A DNA stretch of 64,000 nucleotides, taken from positions 293,209 through 357,208 of the forward strand of contig JAIPBH010000001.1 in NCBI GenBank assembly GCA_021739635.1. The letters run 5' to 3'. The stretch comes from Flavobacteriaceae bacterium (lineage in GTDB: Bacteria > Bacteroidota > Bacteroidia > Flavobacteriales > Flavobacteriaceae). The notes under the pieces were generated by a model that was given only the letters and a program-made list of their open reading frames with translations, had not been told where the DNA came from and did not search any database. Position numbers and translations under genes: made by a program. Shown here one piece after another: positions 63,145 through 64,000 of this stretch (the stretch's first letter is position 1; each line of letters begins with the position of its first letter).

Positions 63145-64000
63145 ATGAGAACGAAATCGCTTAAAAAGAATAAAATTAACGTAGTAACACTTGGTTGTAG
63201 TAAAAATGTTTATGACAGCGAAGTGCTTATGGGGCAATTAAAAGCTAGTGGTAAAGAGGTTGTTCATGAAGAAGAAGGTAATATTGTTGTTATTAATACC
63301 TGCGGATTTATAAATAATGCCAAAGAAGAGAGCATCAATACTATTTTAGAATTTATGCAGAAAAAGGAAGATGGTGAAGTTGATAAAGTGTTTGTAACAG
63401 GCTGTTTAAGTGAGCGTTATAAGCCAGATTTACAAAAAGAGATTCCTAATGTTGATGCTTATTTCGGTACTACCGAATTGCCAAGTTTATTAAAAGCTTT
63501 AGGTGCAGATTACAAACACGAATTAATTGGAGAACGATTAACAACTACGCCAAAAAACTATGCCTATTTAAAAATTGCCGAAGGCTGTGATAGGCCATGT
63601 AGTTTTTGTGCTATTCCACTAATGCGTGGAAAACATAAAAGTACACCTATTGAAGAATTGGTCATCGAAGCAGAAAAATTAGCTGCCAAAGGAGTTAAAG
63701 AATTAATTTTAATAGCCCAAGATTTAACATATTATGGGCTAGATTTATATAAAAAGCGAAACCTAGCAGAATTACTTGAAACATTAGTAAAAGTTGATGG
63801 TATTGAGTGGATACGTTTACATTATGCATTTCCAACTGGTTTTCCAATGGATGTATTGGATGTTATGAATAAAGAATCAAAAATTTGTAATTATTTAGAT
63901 ATTCCACTACAACATATTTCTGATAGTATTCTAAAAAGCATGCGTCGTGGAACAACTAAAGAGAAAACCACTCAACTTATAAAGCAATTTAGAACCGCTG
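63145..64000 (+). CDS. rimO: Ribosomal protein uS12 methylthiotransferase RimO (partial, 3' end off window)
   Basis: First 285 codons from ATG 63145. UPF0004 domain with Cys18, Cys53 and Cys87, then the radical SAM site CDRPCSFC (Cys148, Cys152, Cys155) and LHYAFPTGFP, LDIPLQHISDSIL. Adds a methylthio group to Asp of uS12. The ftsY-rimO neighbourhood is typical of Bacteroidota. The TRAM domain is beyond the window. Confidence 0.95.
   Translation, partial: MRTKSLKKNKINVVTLGCSKNVYDSEVLMGQLKASGKEVVHEEEGNIVVINTCGFINNAKEESINTILEFMQKKEDGEVDKVFVTGCLSERYKPDLQKEIPNVDAYFGTTELPSLLKALGADYKHELIGERLTTTPKNYAYLKIAEGCDRPCSFCAIPLMRGKHKSTPIEELVIEAEKLAAKGVKELILIAQDLTYYGLDLYKKRNLAELLETLVKVDGIEWIRLHYAFPTGFPMDVLDVMNKESKICNYLDIPLQHISDSILKSMRRGTTKEKTTQLIKQFRTA

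Overview
The window is a gene-dense, AT-rich stretch of a Bacteroidota chromosome, almost certainly Flavobacteriaceae. The evidence is gene content (DUF2851, DUF3467, DUF4295, CIA30, SusC/OMP-type receptors, RF3), promoters with the TAnnTTTG -7 box, near absence of Shine-Dalgarno sequences except before rpsU, and two repeats familiar from flavobacterial genomes (the translated HTERSRS repeat and a GC-rich intergenic element). The genus cannot be fixed; there is no rRNA here.

Layout. 1-6.4 kb: a NamZ-type muramidase (cut by the edge) divergent from a LolC/E-like permease, then a minus-strand block with HemG and an ECF sigma operon (sigma, membrane protein, Spy/CpxP-like protein, beta-barrel). 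6.5-13 kb: DUF2851, PspC plus K+ channel, Na+/alanine symporter, helix-hairpin-helix protein, acyl-CoA dehydrogenase. 13-28 kb: the translation/transcription core, in order rpsU, xerC, hpf, tRNA Thr-Tyr-Gly-Thr, tuf, tRNA-Trp, secE, nusG, rplK, rplA, rplJ, rplL, rpoB, rpoC, an order that also matches E. coli, with structured RNA elements in several gaps. 28-34.8 kb: prfC, idi with an overlapping pterin synthase, a second identical tRNA-Thr(TGT), transport and hydrolase genes.

34.8-35.5 kb is a 706-bp gene-free stretch with two tandem copies of an undescribed, promoter- and terminator-bounded RNA unit of about 145 nt. 35.5-40.6 kb: alkB, vanX-like, a divergent ECF circuit (DUF6249 against sigma/anti-sigma) whose two promoters carry the same TGTAAC-N17-CGTC signal, an RNA helicase and a bestrophin. 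40.7-48.1 kb: radical SAM protein with a repeat inserted in frame, dus, MOSC protein, htpG, fabH. 48.6-64 kb: an outer-membrane receptor with a possible ECF promoter, CoA-binding protein, sodium/solute symporter, recR, a glycosyltransferase, an E2 acyltransferase, small catabolic and signalling genes, cinA, then rpmB-rpmG-DUF4295-ftsY, a serine hydrolase and the start of rimO.

Most genes are ordinary core genes. The strongest unexplained signals are the tandem RNA pair, the ECF promoter set (which also moves the sigma gene's start codon), terminator-like hairpins at the tRNA-operon promoter and inside the start of the helix-hairpin-helix gene, and the bS21 Shine-Dalgarno exception.
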